Below, in pieces: positions 25,620 through 33,644 of a stretch of 64,000 nt of DNA; within the stretch, counting starts at the first letter, position 1, and the number at the start of each line of letters is the position of its first letter. This DNA is from Parapedobacter luteus (lineage in GTDB: Bacteria > Bacteroidota > Bacteroidia > Sphingobacteriales > Sphingobacteriaceae), in NCBI RefSeq assembly GCF_900168055.1, contig NZ_FUYS01000005.1:1-64000 (forward strand), read 5' to 3'. The notes below the pieces were generated by a model that was not told where the DNA came from, did no database searches, and worked only from the letters and a program-made list of their open reading frames with translations. The translations under genes and the position numbers were made by a program.

Positions 25620-26768
25620 ATGACCAACAAATACATTTACCTGAACAACAACGCTACCACGCCGCTTGACCCTCGGGTGTTGGAGGCGATGATGCCGTAC
25701 ATGACAGATTTGTATGGTAACGCATCCAGCAGCCATCTGATGGGTAAACGCATCAAACAGGCAGTTGACAAAGCCCGCGAACAGGTCGGCGAGCTCATCA
25801 ATGCCAATCCGGAAAACATCATTTTTACCTCCGGTGCTACTGAGGCAATCAATATGGCCATCCGAGGAGTCATTGCCCAATGTGGCATTGATAATCCACA
25901 TATCATTACCATCAGCACCGAGCATCCGGCGGTATTGGACACTTGTCAATATTTAGAGTCAAGAGGCGTAGAAGTTACCTATCTGCCCGTTGACGATGAT
26001 GGAGTAATCAATCTTTCCTTAAACACTTTGGAAGCCAGCTACCAAGACAATACCGTATTGGTATGTGCTATGGGCATCAATAACGAAACCGGTGTTTTGC
26101 AGCCTTTCGGTAGAATGGCAAGTAGTGCCCACGAGCGTGGAGTCCTGCTCATGTGCGATGCCACACAATTTATCGGCCGGTATAAAATGGACGTTATTGA
26201 GAAAGAAGTCGACATTTTAGCCATGTCTGCCCACAAGTTTTACGGGCCAAAAGGCGTAGGCGCTTTGTATGTTCGCCCAGGGTTAAACATTTCACCGCTG
26301 CTTTTCGGCGGGGGGCATCAAAACGGACTTCGGAGCGGTACGCTAAACACGGCAGGCATTGTTGGCATGGGAAAGGCCGCCAGTTTGGTTCAGGAAAGTC
26401 TCCATGAAGAAATTCATCGGTTATTTGGTCTGCGTAAGAAATTGGAAGACGCTTTGTTGAAAATTGATGGCACCAAACGAAATGGTCATGACGGGTTTCG
26501 TGCGTGTAACGTTACCAACATCACCTTTCAGGGCGTTGACAGCGACGCGCTTATCCTCAATCTCAAAAACATCTGCGTGTCCAACGGTTCGGCCTGCCAC
26601 TCCTTTACGATGGAGCCTTCGCACGTACTGCTGGCCATGGGGCTCACCAACGAAGAAGCCAATTCGTCCATCCGGTTTAGTTTGGGTAGGTTTAACACCG
26701 AGGAAGAAATTGACTATACGATTGAGCAAGTAAGTGCTGCCGTGGAGCGACTTCGTGTCATTTCCTGA
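25620..26768 (+). CDS. Cysteine desulfurase (IscS/DndA-like), left copy
   Basis: 382 residues from the ATG at 25620, preceded by AAGGGAG; the longer frame to 25590 lacks homology. PLP lysine in SAHKFYGPKGVGALYVRPG; catalytic cysteine 326 in VSNGSACHSF; substrate-binding FTSGATEAINMA and NNETGVLQPFG. It takes sulfur from cysteine as a persulfide. In this context it may feed DndC in DNA phosphorothioation, or act in general sulfur transfer. It is related to, but clearly different from, the desulfurase at 38155-39315. The N-terminal motif reads YLNNNATT, where the consensus is YLDNNATT. Confidence 0.88.
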   Translation: MTNKYIYLNNNATTPLDPRVLEAMMPYMTDLYGNASSSHLMGKRIKQAVDKAREQVGELINANPENIIFTSGATEAINMAIRGVIAQCGIDNPHIITISTEHPAVLDTCQYLESRGVEVTYLPVDDDGVINLSLNTLEASYQDNTVLVCAMGINNETGVLQPFGRMASSAHERGVLLMCDATQFIGRYKMDVIEKEVDILAMSAHKFYGPKGVGALYVRPGLNISPLLFGGGHQNGLRSGTLNTAGIVGMGKAASLVQESLHEEIHRLFGLRKKLEDALLKIDGTKRNGHDGFRACNVTNITFQGVDSDALILNLKNICVSNGSACHSFTMEPSHVLLAMGLTNEEANSSIRFSLGRFNTEEEIDYTIEQVSAAVERLRVIS

Positions 26769-27384
26769 TATAAGACATGATATAAGACAGTTTGTATAGC
26801 AAACTCGGTATTGACTGTGGGTGAGCTTCCGTGTATAAAAAAGACTAAAAAGCCCGCGGCCTCGCCGCAATTCATGCCGATGTTGAACCCCTCGGGTTGG
26901 TACTCCCGTAAGATCAACTTTCGGGCCGTGGCAATAAGTTCGGGCAACCGCTGCTTTTCCTCACCAGTCAAATCAAAAATAGTCTCGCCGCAACACATAT
27001 GAAATGATAAGCAAATGGCCCGGCGAGCACTCTCGCTTCAGATATGGCAGTAAAATTTTTTATGTACATGCTATCAAGGCAAAAATTCAAATCCGTTGTT
27101 TGCCGCAATGGTCACCAGCGGATTAATCACAGCATAGAATTTATCTTTTGAAATCCCTTCCTTCAAATTGGTTCCTATGTAAAAATAGTCTTCCAGCATC
27201 CGCTTGGCGAATACAGCGAAGTCCGTCTATGTTCCCAGCGGCACTACACGGCCAAATTACCGCATCGTCGTATTTCAGCTGATTTTGGAAAATTTTAAGC
27301 AAGTTTGTAAATTGCAGCCTCTACCAATCCAACCATTACAACAGAAATAAATCATAAAACCGCTAACTACATAACAGCTTGAAT
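26769..27384. other. Region of gene remnants (HIT protein and unknown)
   Basis: Minus-strand remnants: at about 26859-27000 IFDLTGEEKQRLPELIATAR and PEGFNIGMNCGEAAG match the HIT family just before its histidine triad, which is missing; a frameshifted upstream piece (GHLLIIS) is near 27040. At 27074-27226 a 50-codon tail (KRMLEDYFYIGTNLKEG, ending NNGFEFLP) belongs to an unidentified protein. No intact gene is present. Confidence 0.5.
26859..26998 (-). pseudogene. HIT family hydrolase fragment
   Basis: The codons ETIFDLTGEEKQRLPEL through FNIGMNCGEAAG match the middle of HIT-family nucleotide hydrolases (usually followed by a QTVxHxHxH motif). The match stops exactly before the histidine triad; following codons are unrelated. 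The start is also lost. Non-functional. Confidence 0.65.
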
Positions 27385-27711
27385 ATGGAACAATTTGATG
27401 GAGATGAATTAATAACCATAAACCTAAGGAAATACCATTACCTGATTGAATGCAGGAAAAAGGTAGCGAAGTTCGACTTTGTCATCCGTTTGCTGGAAAT
27501 GGATGACGATAAACTTGCTAAAAAAATATCAGAGTTCGACATTACCGAGCATCGCGCCAATGTCCTTAAAGAATCCGGTATAGTCACCGTTCGGGATTTG
27601 AAACACTTTATAATTAACAACTATCCCACTGACGTTGATATATCATCGGTGACTTTTCGTGGGTTTGGCTCCACCGGCTCGGAAAAGTTATTATGTAGCG
27701 TTCTAAAATAG
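27385..27711 (+). CDS. Small protein with an RNAP alpha-CTD-like helix-hairpin-helix
   Basis: 108 residues from the ATG at 27385 (MEQFDGDELITINLRKYHYL). The C-terminal half, RANVLKESGIVTVRDLKHFI followed by FRGFGSTGSEKL, has the two-helix pattern of alpha-CTD-like DNA-binding domains. It may be a small regulator of the island or a nucleic-acid-binding accessory. A comparable fold is encoded at 58331-58564. Confidence 0.5.
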   Translation: MEQFDGDELITINLRKYHYLIECRKKVAKFDFVIRLLEMDDDKLAKKISEFDITEHRANVLKESGIVTVRDLKHFIINNYPTDVDISSVTFRGFGSTGSEKLLCSVLK

Positions 27712-27720
27712 GCGAAAGGT

Positions 27721-27858
27721 ATGAACACGGGAACTTACCACCACGCGCTATTGCAATACCGCTATTCTCAAATACTTGGTGAAGTGATGAATGTAGGTCT
27801 TATCGTTTATTTTCCAAGCCAGCTTTACAACCAATATCTGTCGGTATTCCAACACTAA
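27721..27858 (+). pseudogene. Truncated DUF3037 protein
   Basis: 45 codons from an ATG nine bases after the previous stop: MNTGTYHHALLQYRYSQILG then EVMNVGLIVYFPSQLYNQYL. The GE.MNVG pattern is that of DUF3037 proteins, which are normally over 100 residues and occur with an HTH or HipA-like partner. The frame stops early, so it is probably a fragment. Confidence 0.45.
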
Positions 27859-27869
27859 GCAAAGTTGGT

Positions 27870-27877
27870 TACCTTTG
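27870..27877 (+). promoter_or_regulatory. -7 element of vsr promoter
   Basis: TACCTTTG fits the Bacteroidota -7 consensus and ends only five bases before the vsr ATG at 27883, implying a leaderless message. No strong -33 element was seen. Confidence 0.45.
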
Positions 27878-27882
27878 TTTCT

Positions 27883-28332
27883 ATGCCCCGCATCCCCACT
27901 ACGCCGCAGCGCTCATACAACATGAGCCGTATCCGCTCCAGGGATACAAAGCCGGAGTTGTTGCTGCGCAAGGCGCTTTGGGCAAAGGGCATCCGCTACC
28001 GCACGCATACAAAAGACCTTCCCGGCAAGCCGGATATCGTCATCCGGAAATACCGATTGGCCATTTTTGTAGATGGCGAGTTTTGGCATGGGCATGAGTG
28101 GGGAAAGACCAAGGCCATCATCAAGAGCAACCGTAATTTCTGGATAACCAAGATAGAGCGCAATATCCAGCGGGATAAAGAAAACAATGCCGCATTGACA
28201 GCAATAGGCTATACCGTATTCCGGTTTTGGGGCGAGGATGTAAGGAAGAACCTGCAGAAGTGCGTCAATCAAATAGAGCTCTATATCGAAACAGCCGGAG
28301 AAGGCAGAGTGCCTTATCCGGAGGATTATTGA
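27883..28332 (+). CDS. vsr: Very-short-patch repair type endonuclease Vsr
   Basis: 149 residues from the ATG at 27883. Motifs: RSRDTKPELLLRKALWAKGI, PGKPDIVIRKYRLAIFVDGE and FWHGHEWGKTKAIIKSN, with the catalytic aspartate in KPDIVI. Classical Vsr nicks T:G mismatches at Dcm sites, but many Vsr-like proteins occur beside modification systems without Dcm. No cytosine methylase is in the window. Here it is in the phosphorothioation island, convergent with a small hypothetical gene. A deleted copy is at 338-703. Confidence 0.9.
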   Translation: MPRIPTTPQRSYNMSRIRSRDTKPELLLRKALWAKGIRYRTHTKDLPGKPDIVIRKYRLAIFVDGEFWHGHEWGKTKAIIKSNRNFWITKIERNIQRDKENNAALTAIGYTVFRFWGEDVRKNLQKCVNQIELYIETAGEGRVPYPEDY

Positions 28333-28338
28333 TCCCAA

Positions 28339-28605
28339 CTACAACTCACAATAGAACAGCGCCCCTCTTTCCACAGCGGTCACTATCAGGGTATCCCTAG
28401 CTAAAGCCTCATCGTCCAAATCTTCCTGCTCAGTATCATCACACATATTATAGACGCCAAACGTATCCGTTTCGGGGTCATACCCAATACGTTTGTAACT
28501 TTTTGCCAAGCCTCCGGCCAACATCATACAAAAATCCACATATTCCCCTGTTTCACGGTAGGAAAGCATTTTCAATTCCGCTATTGAAGTAACCCTTTTC
28601 ATCAT
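28339..28605 (-). CDS. Hypothetical acidic protein
   Basis: 88 residues, MMKRVTSIAELKMLSYRETG, acidic in the middle (DDTEQEDLDDEALARD). It lies nine bases after the ParB-like gene on the same strand, so the two are probably co-transcribed. No family recognised. Its stop faces the vsr stop seven bases away. Confidence 0.55.
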   Translation of the reverse strand: MMKRVTSIAELKMLSYRETGEYVDFCMMLAGGLAKSYKRIGYDPETDTFGVYNMCDDTEQEDLDDEALARDTLIVTAVERGALFYCEL

Positions 28606-28614
28606 CCACCGTTT

Positions 28615-29739
28615 TTAGCGTTTCTTCAATACCTGTTCATACAGATTATCCGCCGCACGTTTCACCTGTTTCGCCAGCCCCTCCGCTTCGTAAGGCCCCT
28701 CATAGTCGGGCACCGTGGCCAGCATATCCCCGAGCTTATTATGCACCTTATGCAAGTCGCTGTTTATTGGGAACTTTTGCTGCACGGCTATCTGATAAGC
28801 CCGTTCCAGCCAACCGTGTTCATCAAGGTAGCGCATGGCGTCATCGCACTCCACTACCCTGCCGAGTTTCCGGATATCTGAGTTTACATAAGACAGCGCC
28901 GGACGCAAACCTTTTCCCTTATTGCCATGCAGCCAATTAAGCAGGCGGCCAACATTTGCCAGATTCAGCGACGCAGTAGGAAAACCGTCCAAGCTCACCA
29001 AGCCGACAAAGCGCTGGATGCGTTCATCTTGCAACGTTTTCGCCAACAACGAATAATAGATTGTTTTCCGTTCCATCTGCTGCCGGTTCCATATCCCCGC
29101 TTTTTCAGCTGCGGCAATCAGCCTGTAAGGAGTCATAAATCTATTGAGTTCCCCCCTCCCTATCCCCAAGTAATTTGCCACTTGGTAATCTGACACGAAG
29201 TAACTGTCCGTCACCCGGTGAAAAAATGAAGCCCTAGTATAACGATCCCAATTCTCCGTGCCCATGCTATGCCGCTGCGCCAAAAGCGGCCACACCGAAT
29301 ACCGGTCAGCTACGATGGTGACCGGAATCTGCGTTAAACTTTCCAGCAATTCCGGAGTAGGTTCATGCAGCCAAGCTGGATAATAGCGTACATATCGCTC
29401 ATAGTCTAAAATCACGCGCACCGCAGCTAATCGGCGGTTCCCATCAAGCACGGTATAACGCGAACCTACGGGGACGACCAGCAGCGGCTCCGCTTCGAAA
29501 TAGGCCCCCGAGACAATGGCCGCTATCAGGCTTCTTATACCATGCGCCTCGCATAACACGGTAAACGGGTCAAACGGCTCTGTCGTACGCTCACTTTTCC
29601 AAGAAGCGAAACGCTGATTATCCTTGTCAAAGTCAAGTAAATGCGTGCTCACATAGCGGTTTGGCATTCGGTCAAAAAGTTTGGTCATCACGGTATAAAA
29701 GGTTTCATTAGTAATGCACGGCAAATTTAAAAAATTCAC
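28615..29739 (-). CDS. ParB-like nuclease/DNA-binding domain protein
   Basis: 374 residues from a GTG at 29739; an ATG at 29688 (MTKLFDRMPNRYVS) is also plausible. The ParB/sulfiredoxin-fold signature is VLDGNRRLAAVRVI near residue 135, preceded by GIRSLIAAIVSG and EPLLVVPVG. Such free-standing ParB-like proteins are frequent in defence islands and may hydrolyse or bind nucleotides. The C-terminal part is helical without clear matches. It is divergent from the XRE regulator at 29785. Confidence 0.75.
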   Translation of the reverse strand: MNFLNLPCITNETFYTVMTKLFDRMPNRYVSTHLLDFDKDNQRFASWKSERTTEPFDPFTVLCEAHGIRSLIAAIVSGAYFEAEPLLVVPVGSRYTVLDGNRRLAAVRVILDYERYVRYYPAWLHEPTPELLESLTQIPVTIVADRYSVWPLLAQRHSMGTENWDRYTRASFFHRVTDSYFVSDYQVANYLGIGRGELNRFMTPYRLIAAAEKAGIWNRQQMERKTIYYSLLAKTLQDERIQRFVGLVSLDGFPTASLNLANVGRLLNWLHGNKGKGLRPALSYVNSDIRKLGRVVECDDAMRYLDEHGWLERAYQIAVQQKFPINSDLHKVHNKLGDMLATVPDYEGPYEAEGLAKQVKRAADNLYEQVLKKR

Positions 29740-29743
29740 TTAA

Positions 29744-29756
29744 AGTCTAATAGACT
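29744..29756. promoter_or_regulatory. Short palindrome between divergent ParB-like and XRE genes
   Basis: AGTCT-AAT-AGACT lies in the 45-base gap between the two divergent genes. Its position suits an autoregulatory operator for the small XRE protein, but the arms are only five bases. Confidence 0.35.
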
Positions 29757-29784
29757 ATAGTCGAATTGTTGAGAACTTTAAGGG

Positions 29785-30003
29785 ATGGATATAAAGACCA
29801 AAGTAGGAGCAAGATTGCGAGACGTCCGATTAGCAAAAAAGCTAACGCAAGAAAAGGTTTCTTTCGACTCCGACATCGATAAGTCATACATCAGTGAGGT
29901 AGAAAACGGGAGGCGCAATATTTCAATAGTAAACCTTGAAAAGCTTACCCTCACACTGGGTATTTCATTAAAGGACTTTTTTAATACCACTGATTTTTCC
30001 TAA
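29785..30003 (+). CDS. XRE family transcriptional regulator
   Basis: 72 residues, a bare Cro/CI helix-turn-helix: VGARLRDVRLAKKLTQEKVS then DKSYISEVENGRRNISIVNL. It is 60 bases upstream of the DUF2075 gene on the same strand and divergent from the ParB-like gene. It is a candidate regulator for the neighbouring palindromes. Confidence 0.85.
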   Translation: MDIKTKVGARLRDVRLAKKLTQEKVSFDSDIDKSYISEVENGRRNISIVNLEKLTLTLGISLKDFFNTTDFS

Positions 30004-30063
30004 AGCCATGCCGATTTTCAAACCCCGAAGACAACCGGAGCAATCATCACATTAAAACCGTCC

Positions 30064-32043
30064 ATGACTCGCGCATACTATTCCGACACGATCGCTGGTT
30101 TTCTGCAGACATCAGATGAAGCCATACTTGGCCATCTGATCCGGCAAACTACGTTTAATGTAGAGCTTACCCAGCGCGGTGCATGGCAGCAGCAAATCCG
30201 CATCCTCAAAACTGTGTTGGCCGCCTATCCTACCGGCCATTTATTCCTCGAATATGATATCCCCCGTATGGGGCGGCGTATTGATGCGGTGATTATTATC
30301 GCCAACGCGCTATTCATCGTTGAGTTTAAAGTAGGTGATACTGCTTTTCATCGGCACGCCATTGATCAAGTGTGGGACTATGCCCTTGATCTCAAAAACT
30401 TCCACGGGCCCAGCCACAGCGTTTTCATTGCGCCTATCTTGGTAGCCACTGCGGCACCGAATACGCTGATCGCCATTAGCACAACCCTGCACAATGACAA
30501 CATTTTAACTCCCATATGCAGCAATGAAGTGCAGCTGCCACAAGCCATCGAGCAAGCGTTGTTTTTTGCCGAAGGGGCCTACATCGATCCGCAAGCCTGG
30601 GCCAGCGGGCCTTACTCCCCTACCCCTACCATTATCGAAGCCGCAGCCGCGCTGTATGCCAACCATACTGTTGCAGACATCACCCGGCATAGTGCTGAAG
30701 AAGAAAATCTTAATCAGACGAGCATGGCTGTTAGCGCGGTTATCAGCCAAGCCAAACAGCTGGGCAAAAAGGCCATTTGCTTTGTCACCGGCGTGCCAGG
30801 CGCGGGCAAAACCTTGGTGGGGCTCAATATCGCTACGCAACATCTCGATAGCGAAAGCAGCACCTCCAGCGTATTCCTTTCGGGCAATGGCCCGTTGGTT
30901 GCCGTTTTGCGCGAGGCGCTCACACGCGATAAAGTACGGCGAGAACGCGAGGCAGGCCACAAAATAAGCAAATCAAAAGCAGGTCGTGAGGTAAAGCTTT
31001 TTATTCAAAATGTGCATCACTTCCGAGACGATTGCTTAGCCGACCCCAACCCACCGCATGATCATGTGGCCATATTCGATGAAGCGCAGCGCGCTTGGGA
31101 CCATCGGCAGACCGCCAGCTTCATGGCCCGCAAAAAGAACCAGCCCAACTTTGCCCATTCCGAGTCAGCATTTCTCATTTCGTGTTTAGACCGGCATCCT
31201 GACTGGGCTGTCATCGTCTGCTTGGTAGGCGGCGGCCAAGAGATTAATACCGGCGAGGCAGGTATGAGTGAGTGGATTACGTCACTCAATCGATCATTCC
31301 CCCATTGGGAAGTATACGTGTCCGACCAATTGACCGATAGCGAGTATGCCGCGGGTGATGCTTTGCATTTGCTTGCCCAACATGAGGCAAAGGTACACTA
31401 CAAGCCGGAGCTACACCTATCGGTGTCTATGCGGTCTTATCGGGCGGAGTATCTGTCGCTCATGGTCAAGCAGCTGTTGGACCTGCAACCTGAAACTGCC
31501 CAAGCTACTTGGCGGCATATCAAAGACAATTACCCCATTGTGCTCACGCGCGATGCGCAAAAGGCCAAGCAATGGCTCAAGCAACGAGCGCGAGGCAATG
31601 AACGGTACGGTATCGTGGTATCATCTCAAGCCTACAGACTAAGACCTTACGCAATCGATGTGCGCGTACCCATAGATCCCGTCCATTGGTTCCTGGATGA
31701 TAAGGATGACGTCCGTTCGTCGTATTATTTAGAAGATGTCGCTACCGAATTTCAGGTGCAGGGCTTGGAGCTGGATTGGGCTTGCGTTACATGGGATGCG
31801 GATTTTAGGCATCACGCCGATGGGTGGCAGACCTTCGCTTTCAAGGGTAGCCGTTGGGAGCGTGTGCTCAAAGCCGAACGCAAGCAATACCTCAAAAATG
31901 CGTATCGCGTGCTGCTTACTCGCGCACGCCAAGGCATGGTCATCGTGGTACCAAAAGGTGACCCCGAAGATCATACACGGAGCGAAGAGTATTATGACGG
32001 TACGTATGAATATTTGAAAGGCATCGGTTTTCCTGTATTATGA
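30064..32043 (+). CDS. DUF2075 ATPase/helicase with N-terminal nuclease-like domain
   Basis: 659 residues. Residues 60-90 ([20 protein letters not shown], then LFIVEFKVG) have the D74...E87-x-K89 pattern of PD-(D/E)XK nucleases. Walker A GVPGAGKT at 243-250 and Walker [13 protein letters not shown] near 340 belong to the DUF2075/superfamily 1-like ATPase domain. C-terminal motifs include [17 protein letters not shown] and [16 protein letters not shown], typical of SF1 helicases. Likely a nuclease-helicase acting on foreign DNA. A fragment of a second copy is in the scar at 338-703. Confidence 0.85.
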   Translation: MTRAYYSDTIAGFLQTSDEAILGHLIRQTTFNVELTQRGAWQQQIRILKTVLAAYPTGHLFLEYDIPRMGRRIDAVIIIANALFIVEFKVGDTAFHRHAIDQVWDYALDLKNFHGPSHSVFIAPILVATAAPNTLIAISTTLHNDNILTPICSNEVQLPQAIEQALFFAEGAYIDPQAWASGPYSPTPTIIEAAAALYANHTVADITRHSAEEENLNQTSMAVSAVISQAKQLGKKAICFVTGVPGAGKTLVGLNIATQHLDSESSTSSVFLSGNGPLVAVLREALTRDKVRREREAGHKISKSKAGREVKLFIQNVHHFRDDCLADPNPPHDHVAIFDEAQRAWDHRQTASFMARKKNQPNFAHSESAFLISCLDRHPDWAVIVCLVGGGQEINTGEAGMSEWITSLNRSFPHWEVYVSDQLTDSEYAAGDALHLLAQHEAKVHYKPELHLSVSMRSYRAEYLSLMVKQLLDLQPETAQATWRHIKDNYPIVLTRDAQKAKQWLKQRARGNERYGIVVSSQAYRLRPYAIDVRVPIDPVHWFLDDKDDVRSSYYLEDVATEFQVQGLELDWACVTWDADFRHHADGWQTFAFKGSRWERVLKAERKQYLKNAYRVLLTRARQGMVIVVPKGDPEDHTRSEEYYDGTYEYLKGIGFPVL

Positions 32044-32154
32044 GAGCGTCGTTATTATAGACAATTCGACGACTCACGAACCTAAAATCCTTATTAAACT
32101 TACTCACATTTAGCCTCCTTCCGATCAACTCGGACTTTCTGCTTCAAATTCAAG

Positions 32155-32204
32155 CAAAAGAAAGATCAACCCATTACAAATAACCTATTTATGTCTTTCT
32201 TTTG
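32155..32204. promoter_or_regulatory. Inverted repeat upstream of dndC
   Basis: CAAAAGAAAGA (32155-32165) and TCTTTCTTTTG (32194-32204) are perfect 11-base arms 28 bases apart. They lie in the 279-base gap before dndC, 118 bases from its ATG. A -7 candidate TATTTTTG follows at 32239-32246. It may be an operator pair or a weak terminator of the upstream gene. Confidence 0.4.
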
Positions 32205-32322
32205 ACAACCGCAAATTCTCGATGCGAACGTCAATAACTATTTTTGTGGAAAAAATCCGTTATTTTTTTTTCAACATATAGGCTACTTTAGTTTGGTTAA
32301 GTTTAATTAATGCACAACGGCT

Positions 32323-33624
32323 ATGAGTTTCAATTCGCAACATCTTCAAGAAGAAATAGTTGAGCAATATTTGGCCGATGACAACAATCGGCCATGGATT
32401 GTTGGCTTCAGTGGCGGCAAAGACTCGACCATGTTACTTCAATTGGTATGGTATGCCATCCGGCAGCTTCCAGAAGAACTTCGTACGCGCAAGGTATATG
32501 TGGTTTGTAATAACACGTTAGTAGAAAATCCAAAGATTATTGAATATACCGAGCGGGTATTACATAAAATACAAGAAGCGGCTGCTAATCAGTCGATGCC
32601 AATGTACGTACAACGTACCACACCAAAGCTTGAAGAAACTTTTTGGGTAAACTTGATTGGCAAAGGATACCCGGCTCCCAACAATATTTTCCGCTGGTGT
32701 ACCGAACGTCTGAAAATCAACCCCACTACGCAATTCATTCTTGAAGTCACTCACCAAGTTGGCGAGGCGATCATACTTTTGGGTACACGGAGTGCGGAGA
32801 GTTCTCGTCGCGCGCGTAGTATTAAAAAGTATGAAATAAAAGGCGAGCGATTACGGAAACACATCATTCCTAACGCTTATGTCTATGCCGTTATTAAAGA
32901 CGTCGAAACCGCTGAACTTTGGCGATACCTCAATCAAGTTCCGTCACCTTGGGGTTCCGAAAACAAAGAGTTGGTTACATTGTACCAAAACGCTAATGGC
33001 GGTGATTGTCCTTTAGTGATAGATAAAACTACCCCTTCATGCGGCAATTCGAGATTCGGTTGTTGGGTCTGTACCGTGGTCAACCGAGACAAATCCATGG
33101 AGGCGCTTATTGAGAACGGCGAAGACTGGATGGAGCCGTTAATGGAACTCCGTGACATATTAGCACGTTCACGAGATGACGAAAATCTAAGGGAAAAGCG
33201 CCGCAGAGATGGCACGATCACTGAAGGTATTTTGGGGCCCTATATTCCATCATTCCGCGCAGAATTTTTGGAAGGCCTATTAAAAGCCCAAAAGGAAATC
33301 CAAGAAGAACAACCAGAAATTAATTTGATTAATTATCAAGAGCTGGTTGCCATTCAGGTACTTTGGTATCGAGATAACATTTTCAATTATAAAGTAGCCG
33401 ACATATACAACAAAGTATATGGCACTGACATCAAGCTGGACGCCGCTGATGAGCGAATCATTAAGGAGAAAGAGTTGCTCAAACAAGCATGCGTCATGAA
33501 CCCAAAGGACTTTGAGTTAATCAATGAACTGTTAGCCCTTCAGAAAACCCGTACCATACTGATGAATAGCCGCGGGCTTCAAACCGATTTGGAAAACAGA
33601 CTTAAGCAATTTGTAGAAGCTTAG
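32323..33624 (+). CDS. dndC: DNA phosphorothioation sulfurtransferase DndC
   Basis: 433 residues. ATP-pyrophosphatase loop SGGKDST at 30-36; PAPS-reductase-like RWCTERLKINP at 125-135; cysteines 229, 240, 247 and 250 in GGDCP and CGNSRFGCWVCTVV, which should hold an iron-sulfur cluster. DndC takes sulfur from the desulfurase and activates the DNA backbone for replacement of a non-bridging oxygen. It is the first gene of dndC-dndD-dndE, 20 bases from dndD. Slightly shorter than many DndC proteins. Confidence 0.95.
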   Translation: MSFNSQHLQEEIVEQYLADDNNRPWIVGFSGGKDSTMLLQLVWYAIRQLPEELRTRKVYVVCNNTLVENPKIIEYTERVLHKIQEAAANQSMPMYVQRTTPKLEETFWVNLIGKGYPAPNNIFRWCTERLKINPTTQFILEVTHQVGEAIILLGTRSAESSRRARSIKKYEIKGERLRKHIIPNAYVYAVIKDVETAELWRYLNQVPSPWGSENKELVTLYQNANGGDCPLVIDKTTPSCGNSRFGCWVCTVVNRDKSMEALIENGEDWMEPLMELRDILARSRDDENLREKRRRDGTITEGILGPYIPSFRAEFLEGLLKAQKEIQEEQPEINLINYQELVAIQVLWYRDNIFNYKVADIYNKVYGTDIKLDAADERIIKEKELLKQACVMNPKDFELINELLALQKTRTILMNSRGLQTDLENRLKQFVEA

Positions 33625-33644
33625 TTCTTTAAAAAAGCTCTCTT

